64,000 nucleotides of DNA from Pedobacter arcticus A12 (GTDB taxonomy: Bacteria; Bacteroidota; Bacteroidia; Sphingobacteriales; Sphingobacteriaceae), in assembly GCF_000302595.1 (NCBI RefSeq), contig NZ_JH947125.1:766299-830298 (forward strand), given 5' to 3'. The translations under genes and the position numbers were made by a program. Of this stretch, positions 43,599 through 53,783 are shown piece by piece. The number at the start of each line of letters is the position of its first letter. Within the stretch, counting starts at the first letter, position 1. Below the pieces are notes generated by a model. That model ran no database searches. It worked only from the letters and a program-made list of their open reading frames with translations, and was not told where the DNA came from.

Positions 43599-45014
43599 AT
43601 GATGAATAAAACGAAAGCTACGCTACTCATACAATTTGCTTTATTGCTGAGCTTTACGAGCTTGTTAGCCGATGTGAAATTACCCGCAATTTTTGCCGAT
43701 AACATGGTGTTACAGCAACAGAGTGAAGTGGCTATTTGGGGAAAAGCCAAAGCAAATGCCAAGGTAAAGCTGACTACATCTTGGAATAAGGAGAGTTATA
43801 ACGTTACCACAACAAGCGATGGTAGTTGGAAAGTTAAGGTTGCCACGCCAAAAGCTGGTGGTCCGTATCAGATAAATATTAACGATGGTAAAACGATTAC
43901 CTTAAAGGGTGTATTGATTGGCGAGGTTTGGGTTTGCTCTGGTCAGTCGAATATGGAAATGCCGATGAAAGGTTTCCGTAACCAAGCAGTTTCAGGCTCG
44001 GCGGCAGCGATAGCTTTTTCTGAAAATCCACAGATTCGTTTGTTTACCGTTAAAAAGAGTAAAAGCTTAACACCGTTAAATGATTTTGACGCCCAATGGA
44101 GTTTGTGCGAGCCGGAAAGTGTGAATAATTTTAGCGCCGTGGCTTACTACTATGGATTGATGTTACATAAAAAACTACAAGTTCCTATCGGATTAATACA
44201 AGCTACCTGGGGCGGTACACGCATTGAACCTTGGATTAGTGAAATGGGTGTGAAAAATTTTGATTGGCTAAAACTTCCAGAAGAGAAGCCAGTTGATAAC
44301 CTCTCACAACAAACGCCTACTGTCCTGTTTAATGCGATGATTAATCCAATGGTAGGTTATGGCATTAAGGGAGCAATCTGGTACCAAGGCGAATCTAACA
44401 GAAAAGAATATGTGGAATATGAGAAATTAATGCCGGGTTTAATCAATGACTGGAGGAGCGCTTGGAACGTTGGCGATTTTTCATTTTATTATGTACAGAT
44501 AGCACCCTATAACTATAAAACAACTACTGCAAATTCTGCTTATTTACGCGAGGCACAATTAAAGGCATCTACCAGTTTGCCTAATATTGGTATGGCAAGC
44601 ATTCTTGATATTGGCGACGAGGCTTTTATCCATGCGCCAAATAAAGAAACAGTAGGACAACGGCTTGCATTTATGGCTTTAGAAAAAACTTACGGGGTTA
44701 AAGGAATACAATCAGGAAGTCCGGTTTTAAAGGAAATGAAAATAGCTGACGCTAAAGCGATGCTAACTTTTAGTAATGCGCCACTTGGATTAACATCTTA
44801 CGGGAAAAAGCTACTAAATTTTGAGATTGCCGGGGCCGATCAAAAATATTACCCAGCAGATGCGGTGCTCACCAATATTGGAGTTGATGTGTCATCGAGT
44901 TTAGTTAAAGAGCCTGTTGCGGTACGTTACGCATTTAAAGATTTTGTAATTGGCGACTTATTTGGTTTAAACGGCTTTCCTGTGTCGTCTTTCCGTACAG
45001 ATAATTGGAATTAA
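43599..45014 (+). CDS. Sialate O-acetylesterase-like SGNH esterase
   Basis: The 471-residue exported enzyme has a signal peptide (ending SLLADVKLP) and the sialate O-acetylesterase layout: the motif LPAIFADNMVLQQ, an inserted beta domain, the SGNH block CSGQSNMEMPM with the catalytic serine, GAIWYQGESN and the late region DIGDEAFIHAPNKETVGQRLA with the catalytic Asp/His. It should remove acetyl groups from sialic acids or plant and microbial glycans in the periplasm. It is not next to a glycan-uptake gene, so the substrate is open. A hairpin terminator follows. Confidence 0.88.
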   Translation: MMNKTKATLLIQFALLLSFTSLLADVKLPAIFADNMVLQQQSEVAIWGKAKANAKVKLTTSWNKESYNVTTTSDGSWKVKVATPKAGGPYQININDGKTITLKGVLIGEVWVCSGQSNMEMPMKGFRNQAVSGSAAAIAFSENPQIRLFTVKKSKSLTPLNDFDAQWSLCEPESVNNFSAVAYYYGLMLHKKLQVPIGLIQATWGGTRIEPWISEMGVKNFDWLKLPEEKPVDNLSQQTPTVLFNAMINPMVGYGIKGAIWYQGESNRKEYVEYEKLMPGLINDWRSAWNVGDFSFYYVQIAPYNYKTTTANSAYLREAQLKASTSLPNIGMASILDIGDEAFIHAPNKETVGQRLAFMALEKTYGVKGIQSGSPVLKEMKIADAKAMLTFSNAPLGLTSYGKKLLNFEIAGADQKYYPADAVLTNIGVDVSSSLVKEPVAVRYAFKDFVIGDLFGLNGFPVSSFRTDNWN

Positions 45015-45067
45015 TAGGTCTGTTTTTTTAGATAAGTTAAAAGAATGTTTGAAAAGTGGGTAAACCC

Positions 45068-45110
45068 AGAGCTTAATATTGTGAACCCGATATAAGCTCT
45101 CGGTTTTTTA
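45068..45110 (+). terminator. Terminator of the esterase gene
   Basis: AGAGCTTA and TAAGCTCT form perfect 8-bp arms (45068-45075, 45093-45100) followed by CGGTTTTTT. A competing smaller stem CCGA/TCGG overlaps the right arm. Confidence 0.6.
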
Positions 45111-45127
45111 CACAAATCAAAATAGGT

Positions 45128-45802
45128 TCAAAGTTGCCAATCGATCGCATCTTTGCCATTCTTTACTAAATAGGCATTTGCCTTGCTAAAAGGTTTAGAA
45201 CCGAAAAAACCGTTATACGCCGAAAAAGGAGAGGGGTGAGGAGATTTTATAATCAAATGTTTTTGGGTATCAATTAGTGCTTCTTTTTGTTGTGCATAAT
45301 TGCCCCACAATATAAAAACAATATTTTCTGTGCGATTGGAGATGGTTTTAATCACTTCATCGGTAAAAATTTCCCAACCCTGTTTTTGATGCGAAGCTGG
45401 CTTGCCAGCAGCAACTGTTAAAGTGGCATTTAATAAAAGAACACCTTGGTTTGCCCACTTGCTCAAATTACCGTTTTGTGGGGCCGTAAAATTCTGAAAT
45501 TCGGCCTGTAGCTCTTTAAATATGTTGCGTAAGGATGGCGGAAGCTTAATGCCATCTTGAACGGAGAAAGAAAGACCATGTGCTTGTTTTGCACCATGAT
45601 ATGGGTCTTGTCCTAAAATTACCACTTTAACCTTATCAAAGGGAGTGAGTTCAAAGGCATTAAAAATTACATTATTTGCTGGGTAAATTAATTCCCCATT
45701 TCTCTTTTGCATTTCCAAAAAGCTTTTCAGATTAGCGAAATAGGGTTTGTCAAACTCCGCTTTTAATAGTGTAAGCCAAGAAGATTCTAATTTAACCGAC
45801 AT
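45128..45802 (-). CDS. ung: Uracil-DNA glycosylase
   Basis: The 224-residue family-1 enzyme removes uracil from DNA. The catalytic motif GQDPYHG carries D66 as the water-activating aspartate, the uracil-binding HGLSFSVQ segment follows, and the C-terminal HPSPFSAYNGFFGSKPFS holds the catalytic histidine loop. The ATG at 45802 (MSVKLESSW) is the natural start; a frame from 45853 adds 17 residues not found in the family. The gene is divergent from the small membrane protein gene at 45880. Confidence 0.95.
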   Translation of the reverse strand: MSVKLESSWLTLLKAEFDKPYFANLKSFLEMQKRNGELIYPANNVIFNAFELTPFDKVKVVILGQDPYHGAKQAHGLSFSVQDGIKLPPSLRNIFKELQAEFQNFTAPQNGNLSKWANQGVLLLNATLTVAAGKPASHQKQGWEIFTDEVIKTISNRTENIVFILWGNYAQQKEALIDTQKHLIIKSPHPSPFSAYNGFFGSKPFSKANAYLVKNGKDAIDWQL

Positions 45803-45879
45803 ATTTATCGTTTTTATTGATTTAAAGCCTAAATAAATAGATATTTGCGCCACTAAAATAAAACAATTAATAAGCAGCT

Positions 45880-46440
45880 ATGCCAAATTTTATAAGAATA
45901 ATTATTGCCGGTTTAATATTGGGTACGGCAATTACGCTAATCGTTTTCTCTTTTTGGGGATGGGGAATATTATTGATTTTTATAGCCATATTGGTGTTCG
46001 TTACCTTTATTTTTAACGAAAGAATGCTTTTGGCGCAATGGTATTTGCGTAAAGAAAATATGGATAAAGCAGAAACTACTTTGTTGAGTATCAAAAATTA
46101 CGAAAGAGAACTGTACAAAGGGCAATACGGCTATTACAACCTTTTGATGGGGCTAATCGAATCTCGCAGATCGCCGATGAAGTCGGAAAAGTTTTTTAAA
46201 AAATCTTTAAGCTTAGGTTTAACCATGGATCATAACATCGCTTTAGCTAACTTAAGTTTAGCGGGAGTTGAGATGGGTAAAAGAAATAAAAGAGAAGCCC
46301 AAAGGTTATTGAAAGAAGCTGAGAAAGCAGACAAAAATAAATTGCTTGCCGATCAAATAAAGATGATGAAAGGCCAAATGTCTATGTTGGACAAAACCCA
46401 ACAGGTACGTGGCGGAAAAGGAAGCTACAGACAGTTTTAG
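45880..46440 (+). CDS. Hypothetical membrane protein with TPR-like region
   Basis: The 186-residue protein has two N-terminal helices (about residues 4-24 and 28-46), then a cytosolic helical part with pairs of helices resembling two or three tetratricopeptide units (KAETTLLSIKNYEREL, KSEKFFKKSLSLGLT, REAQRLLKEAEKAD). No named family is recognised. It is divergent from ung and has a terminator after it. Confidence 0.6.
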   Translation: MPNFIRIIIAGLILGTAITLIVFSFWGWGILLIFIAILVFVTFIFNERMLLAQWYLRKENMDKAETTLLSIKNYERELYKGQYGYYNLLMGLIESRRSPMKSEKFFKKSLSLGLTMDHNIALANLSLAGVEMGKRNKREAQRLLKEAEKADKNKLLADQIKMMKGQMSMLDKTQQVRGGKGSYRQF

Positions 46441-46462
46441 TAAGCTGTTTTAAATTATATGT

Positions 46463-46498
46463 AAAAGCAAATTGGCGATGAGTCGGTTTGCTTTTTTT
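46463..46498 (+). terminator. Terminator after the TPR-like membrane protein gene
   Basis: AAAAGCAAA and TTTGCTTTT pair perfectly around a 15-base loop, and a T-run follows. Confidence 0.7.
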
Positions 46499-46546
46499 AT
46501 TTAGGTGCAATGATTAATTGTTGTAGGAGGAAATTGATTATTGAAA

Positions 46547-47422
46547 TTAACCCGCAAATTTTCTTGATGCTACAACACAAAGAATCACACCAATGGTAAC
46601 CAACATCATCAATGTACTGACTTCTTCCTGCAGTAAGCTGGTTGCCAGCGCTAAACCAAAAAAAGGTTGCAGTAACTGTAATTGACTAACGGACGCAGTA
46701 CCACCTTGTGCCAATCCTCGGTACCAAAAAATAAATCCTATAAACATGCTAAATACCGAAACATAACCTAAACCTAGCCAAGAAGCTATGCTGATTCCCC
46801 TCAGTGTAGGTGGAAAAAAATAGAATAATAATAAAATCATCAGTGGTAAAGCAATCGCCAAGGCCCAAGAAATTACCTGCCAACCACCTAAACTTTTCGA
46901 GAGTTTTGCGCCTTCGGCATAGCCCAACCCACATAAAACAACCGCTAAAAGCATGAGTAGGTTACCCGTCGGAGAATTTGAAACTCCTTGATAGACGGCA
47001 AAACCAACGACCAATGATGCGCCTAGAATGGAGAATAGCCAAAATGCTGGGTGAGGCTTTTCCTCGTTGCGAATTACTCCGAAGATTGCAGTTAATAAAG
47101 GAAGTATGCCAATAAATACCACAGAACTGGCAGACGTGATATGCTTTAGCGCCATTGCACTAAAAAGTGGGAAACCGATTACGACTCCAATTGCGGTGAC
47201 TATTAATTGCGAGAATTGCTTTTTGGTTGGCCTTCTTTGATTAAAAAACAACAGCACAAAAACGGCTAACAGTCCAGCAACGGAAGCCCTGGCAACGGTT
47301 ACAAAGATTGGATTAAAGCCCATGACAGCTATCCGCGTTGCCGGTAAAGATCCACTAAAGATCAATACGCCAATAAATCCGTTGACCCAACCCTTGCTTG
47401 ATTTTTCTGGCAGTTTTTCCAT
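46547..47422 (-). CDS. EamA/DMT-superfamily transporter
   Basis: The 291-residue protein has ten hydrophobic helices in two homologous halves, the EamA layout. Recognisable pieces include FSGSLPATRIAVMGFNP, the SASSVVFIGILPLLTAIFG helix and the second-half QLLQPFFGLALATSLLQEE. It probably exports amino acids or other metabolites across the inner membrane; the substrate cannot be read. I start at the ATG at 47422; a TTG three codons upstream is the alternative. Confidence 0.85.
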   Translation of the reverse strand: MEKLPEKSSKGWVNGFIGVLIFSGSLPATRIAVMGFNPIFVTVARASVAGLLAVFVLLFFNQRRPTKKQFSQLIVTAIGVVIGFPLFSAMALKHITSASSVVFIGILPLLTAIFGVIRNEEKPHPAFWLFSILGASLVVGFAVYQGVSNSPTGNLLMLLAVVLCGLGYAEGAKLSKSLGGWQVISWALAIALPLMILLLFYFFPPTLRGISIASWLGLGYVSVFSMFIGFIFWYRGLAQGGTASVSQLQLLQPFFGLALATSLLQEEVSTLMMLVTIGVILCVVASRKFAG

Positions 47423-47905
47423 TGGGCTCAAAAGTAAACAACAGAATGGGAAAATATAGTTCGACGGTTTTCTTTTTGATTAACACTATCCCCACAGAAA
47501 AACCTCAAAATTATAGTCAATAAACGCCTTTCAGCTAAAGAGACCTTAAAGTTGCATCTGGAGACAAAAAGAAATACAGCGTGGAATTGTTCTCGAAGTG
47601 AAATACGTCCGCTATGGAAAGAGGAACACCATTAGGTTCCATGTGAAATTTGAAAGGAATATAAAACGGTGATAAAAAAACGGTGAGCAAAATTGCCCAC
47701 CGTATAAATATACTCCCCATTGCGGTGAGTACACTTCCAACTAAACTAAAACTAATCGCTTAAATCCACTCTAGTGTTTGTAATTGAGTTGCGTTTCATT
47801 ACATAGAGTCCATTATTTAATTTCACAATCAATCATTATAATGTATTATTATATAGGTTTTTAGCGTTAGGCTTTGTGCATTCTGCTTTTAGCCTTTATG
47901 TAATA
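47423..47905. other. Spacer with a minus-strand terminator
   Basis: This stretch has no convincing gene. A 61-residue frame at 47535-47720 runs straight through a terminator hairpin and is rejected. The rest is AT-rich DNA that separates the EamA gene from the end of the SusC/D operon. Confidence 0.55.
47673..47703 (-). terminator. Terminator of the SusC/D operon
   Basis: ACGGTGAGCAA and TTGCCCACCGT form an 11-bp stem with one mismatch around a two-base turn. The A-run at 47674-47680 gives a U-tract on the minus strand. It lies about 200 bases after the last gene of the operon. Confidence 0.7.
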
Positions 47906-48283
47906 TTATTTTGATTGTTTGATGTTTAATAAAACAGGAGCCAAACTAGCATTGGTTGAAACTAATTTTATTTGCGTTGTACGATCTAAACCTGTTGCGT
48001 TTGCATTAATTGTCAGTTTTAATTTGAAGTCTCCAGCACCAAAGTTCTTTTCTGTAATGCACCAAGTATTGGTTGGATTCTGGGTGATAGACCATCCATT
48101 TGTTCCTGCAATGATATTGATATTTGTAATTGTTTGGGTAGGAGGGAAAAGTGCAGAAGGATCTTCTACCACTGCGGTGAACGTAGCGCTCTGAATAGGT
48201 TTTATCGGCTGATCCTGTTTTTTACATCCCGTCGCTGCAAAAGCAATTAAAAGAACTATTGCACAATATTTTATAATTTTCAT
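47906..48283 (-). CDS. Small lipoprotein downstream of SusD
   Basis: The 125-residue lipoprotein has a signal ending FAATGC (Cys18 or so). The mature part is beta-rich (NGWSITQNPTNTWCITEKNFG, KLTINANATGLDRTTQIKLVS, split in two), resembling a BACON-like or carbohydrate-binding sandwich. It follows SusD by 29 bases and is likely a surface accessory protein of the same uptake system. Starting at 48283 avoids a longer frame that overlaps SusD. Confidence 0.6.
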   Translation of the reverse strand: MKIIKYCAIVLLIAFAATGCKKQDQPIKPIQSATFTAVVEDPSALFPPTQTITNINIIAGTNGWSITQNPTNTWCITEKNFGAGDFKLKLTINANATGLDRTTQIKLVSTNASLAPVLLNIKQSK

Positions 48284-48312
48284 CTGATTTAAATTTAAAG
48301 TATAAATAATTA

Positions 48313-50139
48313 TTACCAGCCAGGGTTTTGAACCCACTTTTCACTTGTTAATTGTAACATCCTTTGCTGAATTGGCAATAGATAATCCCGACCTATATTA
48401 AACTTATAGCCTGTAGGCAATGTGTTTTTAAAAGGGTCGATGTAACGTACCGCATCTCCAGATGTACCGGTTAAGTAAAGGTTGATTGATTTTCCAGTGG
48501 GGGCAGTATCATAATAAAGTGCTCCTTTATAAAAACCTGTAGGTACGTTTTGGGTGGCCATATCGCTGCCTACAAAAAGACTTCCTAAGGGTCTTTTGCC
48601 AACCAACAAGTCGTCCGCAACAGCCCATCTAAAAATATCATCTACACGGAAACCCTCGCATGCAAGCTCTACTCTACGCTCCCTCCTTACTGCTTGTAGT
48701 ACTGATGAAAGATTTTTGAAAGGATAATCGGCTGCTGTGTTGTATTCTCTTGCAAAATCAACGGCAGGCATGCCACAGCGATCTCTTAATGGTTTTAATG
48801 CATTTGCAATCAAGGTTGCGTCACCCCCTAATTCAGCCATAGCTTCTGCATAGTTCAACAGTACCTCGGCATATCTAATAGCAATGGCTGGTGTCATGCT
48901 TTTAAAATCGTCGGAAGTTGCCGGTACACTGCTGTATTCTAAAAACTTATGCAGTGGAAAACCTGTAGTGTTTCTGTTAAAGCCGGTTTGATCTATCGGT
49001 GGATAATTAGGCACAACTATATTTACCGGACGTAAAGGCTGACCAGGAACACCCACTGTTTGCGATAAGCGAGAATCTCGCTGGCTTGCCAATAGCTCTT
49101 TTGAGTAGATTTGCTGTGCATTAGATCGTTCTGTACCTAGAAAGGGTCTGCCGTCGGCAGTTAAATAATCGTCTACTAAAGAAAGTGCAACTCCTAAATC
49201 TCCTCCGTCTGTTGAAGTGTACTTTGAAACACTATGGCCAATGTTGTCTGCTATATTATATTTTCTCCATAACATCACTTCACGGTTGGCCGAAAGGTCA
49301 TAGGTAGTAAATAAATCAGAATAATCTTGTTGTGGTTTACCTGTATTGTGAATTGCCCAACGTCCGCTTGATATTACAGTAAGTGCTGCATCACGAGCCT
49401 GTGTGAGGTAGGCCTGAATTTTAGCATCGGTGATACCTATGGTAAAAAACTTATCGTTTTTTAGTTTATGGTATTTTTGCCAAGTACCTTCGTAAAGTGC
49501 AATTCGTGATTTATAAGCTAAAGCAACATCTTTATGTACACGTAAGCTCGAACTATTAGAAGCTGTTGGTAGTAGCGAAATAGCCACATCCAAATCGTTC
49601 AAAACAGAGTCAATTACCAAGGTGCGAGGATCTCTGGGTACTTTCATTACTTCCGGATCTTCTGGTAGAACTTTATTTACCCAAGTTAAATCTCCGTAGC
49701 TTTTTACCATGTTGAAATATGTAAGCGCTCTAAAGAACCGAGCTTCGCCCACATATTGGTTAATCGAACTCTGGCTTCCTACTGCATTTTTATAGTTGCC
49801 CAAAAAATAGTTCAGGTTTCTTATAGTGGTATAACCGCTTAAGGTACTTGCGTTGCTCAATGCAAGCTGACCAGTTAATCTGGTGTTTACCGATGAGAAA
49901 ATAAGATTATCCGTACCTGCATCATCAAAAGCAATTCCTGCACCGCCAACTGTAGTTGGTTGTGTAGGCAGAATGCTATAGAATTGATTTACATACAAAC
50001 GCAATTCATTAGTACTTGCTAAAGGATTAGCAGTACTCAGTGCGTCCAAAGGTTTGCGCTCTAAAAAATCTTTGTTACAAGAACAGACTGTTAGCGCCAC
50101 TAAAAAAAGCACTAATTTAGTTATATTGATTTTTTTCAT
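48313..50139 (-). CDS. SusD/RagB-family nutrient-binding lipoprotein
   Basis: The 608-residue surface lipoprotein has a signal ending VCSCNKDF (lipid Cys about 20), then the RagB/SusD helical TPR scaffold with NYFLGNYKNAVG, GEARFFRALTYFNMVKSYGD and the C-terminal RRERRVELACEGFRVDDIFRW. It forms a lid on the SusC barrel and captures the substrate. The gene starts 11 bases after SusC. The binding residues vary between family members, so the substrate cannot be named. Confidence 0.93.
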   Translation of the reverse strand: MKKINITKLVLFLVALTVCSCNKDFLERKPLDALSTANPLASTNELRLYVNQFYSILPTQPTTVGGAGIAFDDAGTDNLIFSSVNTRLTGQLALSNASTLSGYTTIRNLNYFLGNYKNAVGSQSSINQYVGEARFFRALTYFNMVKSYGDLTWVNKVLPEDPEVMKVPRDPRTLVIDSVLNDLDVAISLLPTASNSSSLRVHKDVALAYKSRIALYEGTWQKYHKLKNDKFFTIGITDAKIQAYLTQARDAALTVISSGRWAIHNTGKPQQDYSDLFTTYDLSANREVMLWRKYNIADNIGHSVSKYTSTDGGDLGVALSLVDDYLTADGRPFLGTERSNAQQIYSKELLASQRDSRLSQTVGVPGQPLRPVNIVVPNYPPIDQTGFNRNTTGFPLHKFLEYSSVPATSDDFKSMTPAIAIRYAEVLLNYAEAMAELGGDATLIANALKPLRDRCGMPAVDFAREYNTAADYPFKNLSSVLQAVRRERRVELACEGFRVDDIFRWAVADDLLVGKRPLGSLFVGSDMATQNVPTGFYKGALYYDTAPTGKSINLYLTGTSGDAVRYIDPFKNTLPTGYKFNIGRDYLLPIQQRMLQLTSEKWVQNPGW

Positions 50140-50150
50140 TTTCGTTAAAT

Positions 50151-53100
50151 TTATAGTGAAACAGCTAGACCAAATGCATATACTTTACTTAACGGATAAG
50201 ATTTACCCGTTCCATTTGAGCCCGACAATCCTTCTGGATCAAACATTTTTGCCAGATTGGTAAACACGAACAGGTTTTCCCCGGTTACAAATACATTGAC
50301 TCTGCTAAGCTTAAGCTTGTTAATAATTTGTGAAGGCAATACATAGTTAAGTGTTAGGTTCTTTAACCTTAAGTAGGAAGCGCTTTGGAGAAACCTGTCT
50401 GCAACTTGCTGCGTTTTGTTTGCAAAAGAAGGCTGAGTGCCTCCAGGTGAAGCATATGGATTAGGATAATAAGCATTGGTATTTTCGGGTGTCCAATAAT
50501 CTAAATGTTGTTTAAAGACCGTAACTTGAGCCAAAGATCCAGACCCCCAAAAATAAACATCACCTAAGCCTGGCGCAAAGTCCTTTTTGCCAATACCTTG
50601 CAAAATACAAGACATGGTAAGCCCTTTCCAGCTAATACTTCCGTTTAATGCATAAGAGTAACGGGGCGTGGTATTTCCTATTACTGACAGATCACCCATA
50701 TCGCCAAGTTTGTTGCTGCCGTTATTTATCTTCCCATCGTTGGATGTATCTAAATATTTCACATCACCAGGTATCCAGTCTCGGGCAGATAAAAAGCTTC
50801 GATTTAGTTTGTTGTACTCAGTAGCATCTGCGGCGTTTTGAATAAGTCCGCCGGTTTTGTATCCCCAAATCTCACCAATGTTTTTACCCTCGTAAAAGGT
50901 GCCACCAGGATTCGTAAAAGTAGGATTCTGGTACCTGGTTACTACAGATTTATAATCAGATAGCACTCCGCCTACTCGGTAGTTAATATCCTTATTGATA
51001 TTACCACGCCAGTTTAAGCTCAGCTCCCAGCCTCTAGTCCGTAAATCTGCGTTGTTGCTAGATGCCACGGCACCTCCAAACATGTCTGCGATGTCAAACG
51101 ATGGACCTAACATGTCTTTGGTGTTTCGTTGGTAAACATCCGCACTACCAGTTAAACGATTACTCAGAAGCTCAAAGTCGATTCCAACGTTACTGCTCAA
51201 TACCCTTTCCCAAGTTAGAGACGGGTTATAAGGTGCAGGAGCTAAAATGTTTCCTTCACGACCGTTCTGGTAATACCATCTTGGTCCTGCACCACTTGGT
51301 CCAGGTACCGCGATAGACATAGTTTGTGCGTAAGAGTAAATTGGTGCACCAGCCTGATTTCCAAGCGTACCATAAGAACCTCTTATTTTTAAGAGATTGA
51401 TTTTATTGCCTAAATTTTTAATAAAATCTTCTTCAGCAAGGTTATAGCCAACAGACATTGATGGGAAAAATCCCCATCTGTTGTTGGAGGCAAAACGGGA
51501 AGAACCATCGTATCTTGCATTGGCTTCAAAGAGGTATTTGTTTTTATAATTATAGCTTACACGACCGAAATAACCCTTGGTTGCCCACTCATTTCTTGCT
51601 TCCTTAGATACCCCTGGCGTAGTAGTTAATACCAAACCTGGTGTAGAAAAACTGATTAAATCTTGCGCACTTGTACCTAATGAATCAAATCTGCTCAGTT
51701 CCTGTTGATATCCAGCAAGCAAATTTATCTGGTGTCCATCACCAATTTTTAGATCATACGAAGTGTAAATATTTGGAGAAATGTATGTGTTTGTAGAGCC
51801 AGACCTACCGTAACTGCCGGAAAGTACAATTCCAAACTCTGACCTATTTACCAATTTTGGTGTGCCATCAATCCCGTAAATAGTACCAGGTAGTAATAAA
51901 GCAGAATTATCAATATTGGTTCTCTGAAGGTTAAAATCAAGGTTAATGTTCCAATTTTTAACAGGGGTAATTTTCAAACTCGGTGAAATACTCAATGAAT
52001 TCTCTATGGTCTCATTTTTTGACCCTGCTTTTAAGTAAGGCACACTCGAGATTTCGTTGAAGTTCCCACTTAAATCATACGGAGATATATTAGGTCTCAT
52101 CCTTAGCATATTATGGAAAAACAAGTTTTCGAAGCCTGGAGAAAACGGACTATTATAAGTGCTTTGTGAGTATTTAGAGTTAACAGATGCCTTAATCCAT
52201 TTCGCTACGTTAGCACTTACGGAAGTATTAAAATTATAACGCTTATAGTTAATGTCAGCATATCTTAATGATCCACCCTCACTATTGCTTCCTCCAGAAA
52301 CATAATATTGGATATCTTTTGTGCCACCGCTTACGTTTAAATTATGCGTTTGACGGAGGGCAGAAGGTTTATAATTGAAATCAAGCCAGTTGGTGTTAGC
52401 TATCCCGTTTGCGGTATTTTCCCAATTAGAAAGATAATTATCATTCGCTTCGGGAAGAACCGGAAAACCAGACGGATCTGCTATAAATGCCTTTAGTTTG
52501 GCTAGTTTATCATCGGTATATTGTTTGCTCCCTGTTGCATTAAAGGTAGAGGCGTTAAAATACTGCGCAAAATCGTAAGAATTAACCAGTTCTGGAAGTT
52601 TTGTAGGAGAAGTAAGTCCAACATTGTTTGAATAAGTAATCTTCGTTTTGCCTTCTGAGCCTTTTTTTGTAGTAATCAGGATTACGCCATAAGCGGCCCT
52701 GGCCCCATAAATAGCAGAAGCTGCAGCATCCTTTAAAACAGATATAGATTCTATGTCATCTGGGTTTACCCGGTCAAGTGGCATGGGCGTACCATCAACC
52801 AAAACAAAAGGATTATCCGTGTTACTTAAATTTCCAACTCCTCTAATATTTATAGCATAACTTTGACCAGGTTTTGTGTTCCCGGTAGCGTTTACGTTTA
52901 ATCCAGGCACAATGCCCGCAAGTCTTTGGCTGGCATTGGTTACGGGTCTGTTTTCCAGATCTTCGCCTTTCACTACAGATACTGCTCCGGTAAGGTTTAC
53001 CTTTTTCTGCGTACCGTAACCTATCACAATAACGTCGTTTAAGGAACCTGATATTGCTTTAAGTTTGATAATTAAATCCTTTCCTGATGTCGCTTTTACT

Positions 53101-53672
53101 TCAATAGTTTGATAACCAATACTTGATATTGTTAACGTCTGTCCTTCATCTAAGTCTACCAGTTTAAAATTACCACCAACATCGGTAACAGTGCCTTTTG
53201 TGGTGCCTGTTACTCTTAAAGATGCGCCAGGAATCCCTGTGCCGGTTTCATCAACTATCTTTCCTCGCACATCTATTTTATTTGCTTTTTCAATATCTGC
53301 AAAAGCATTTTTTGATAGTTCTTTTACGATTACCGTTTTTTCTGTGATGGTATACGTAAATGGTTGGTCTTTAAAACAGATATCTAAAGCTGATGTTAGA
53401 CTTGTTTGTTTAAAATCTACCGTTACAAGCTTGTCTTTTTTGAGTAAGTCTATGTTATAAAAGAAATCGTAGCCTGTTTGGATATTTATTTGTTCAAATA
53501 CTTTTTCTAGATGCGCATTTTTTAGCTTTAAAGTAATGGTTTGAGCATAAATACTGGCAGCATTTACCTGCATAATTCCCATCAAAAGCAGAAAAGACAT
53601 TAGTTTCATTATTCGAAAGAATTTAAGAGTGCAGCGAGACTCACTGCTGAAAATTTTCCTGTAAAATTTCAT
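50151..53672 (-). CDS. SusC-family TonB-linked outer-membrane transporter with STN domain
   Basis: The 1173-residue transporter has a signal peptide, an N-terminal secretin/TonB short domain (STN, about 45-115: LEKVFEQINIQTGYDFFYN), a CarboxypepD_reg-like domain (about 130-205), a plug with the SusC signature VIVIGYGTQKKVNLTGAVS and a large barrel ending VYAFGLAVSL. The STN domain is the part that contacts a FecR anti-sigma factor, and the fecR and sigma genes lie directly upstream. It thus both imports an unknown nutrient and signals its presence. Confidence 0.94.
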   Translation of the reverse strand: MKFYRKIFSSESRCTLKFFRIMKLMSFLLLMGIMQVNAASIYAQTITLKLKNAHLEKVFEQINIQTGYDFFYNIDLLKKDKLVTVDFKQTSLTSALDICFKDQPFTYTITEKTVIVKELSKNAFADIEKANKIDVRGKIVDETGTGIPGASLRVTGTTKGTVTDVGGNFKLVDLDEGQTLTISSIGYQTIEVKATSGKDLIIKLKAISGSLNDVIVIGYGTQKKVNLTGAVSVVKGEDLENRPVTNASQRLAGIVPGLNVNATGNTKPGQSYAINIRGVGNLSNTDNPFVLVDGTPMPLDRVNPDDIESISVLKDAAASAIYGARAAYGVILITTKKGSEGKTKITYSNNVGLTSPTKLPELVNSYDFAQYFNASTFNATGSKQYTDDKLAKLKAFIADPSGFPVLPEANDNYLSNWENTANGIANTNWLDFNYKPSALRQTHNLNVSGGTKDIQYYVSGGSNSEGGSLRYADINYKRYNFNTSVSANVAKWIKASVNSKYSQSTYNSPFSPGFENLFFHNMLRMRPNISPYDLSGNFNEISSVPYLKAGSKNETIENSLSISPSLKITPVKNWNINLDFNLQRTNIDNSALLLPGTIYGIDGTPKLVNRSEFGIVLSGSYGRSGSTNTYISPNIYTSYDLKIGDGHQINLLAGYQQELSRFDSLGTSAQDLISFSTPGLVLTTTPGVSKEARNEWATKGYFGRVSYNYKNKYLFEANARYDGSSRFASNNRWGFFPSMSVGYNLAEEDFIKNLGNKINLLKIRGSYGTLGNQAGAPIYSYAQTMSIAVPGPSGAGPRWYYQNGREGNILAPAPYNPSLTWERVLSSNVGIDFELLSNRLTGSADVYQRNTKDMLGPSFDIADMFGGAVASSNNADLRTRGWELSLNWRGNINKDINYRVGGVLSDYKSVVTRYQNPTFTNPGGTFYEGKNIGEIWGYKTGGLIQNAADATEYNKLNRSFLSARDWIPGDVKYLDTSNDGKINNGSNKLGDMGDLSVIGNTTPRYSYALNGSISWKGLTMSCILQGIGKKDFAPGLGDVYFWGSGSLAQVTVFKQHLDYWTPENTNAYYPNPYASPGGTQPSFANKTQQVADRFLQSASYLRLKNLTLNYVLPSQIINKLKLSRVNVFVTGENLFVFTNLAKMFDPEGLSGSNGTGKSYPLSKVYAFGLAVSL

Positions 53673-53743
53673 ACATTTGGTTAGTTTAGGTTTAAAATTG
53701 TGACTCTTTAATTAAGAAAAGTTTGAAAGCCTGAGCATTCTGA

Positions 53744-53776
53744 GGGAATCCTGATTGCAGTCAGGATCCCTTTTTT
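53744..53776. other. Strong hairpin between fecR and susC
   Basis: GGGAATCCTGA and TCAGGATCCC form a stem with one bulged base around a 6-base loop, and TTTTTT follows on the plus side. In the operon's own direction (minus) there is no U-tract after the stem, so it is more likely an RNA-processing or stability element than an operon terminator. Confidence 0.5.
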
Positions 53777-53783
53777 GTCCAAA

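Noticed and set aside
47535-47720. 61-codon frame with a hydrophobic start on the minus strand
   Set aside because: Its beginning is formed by a strong terminator hairpin and T-run that better explain the sequence.
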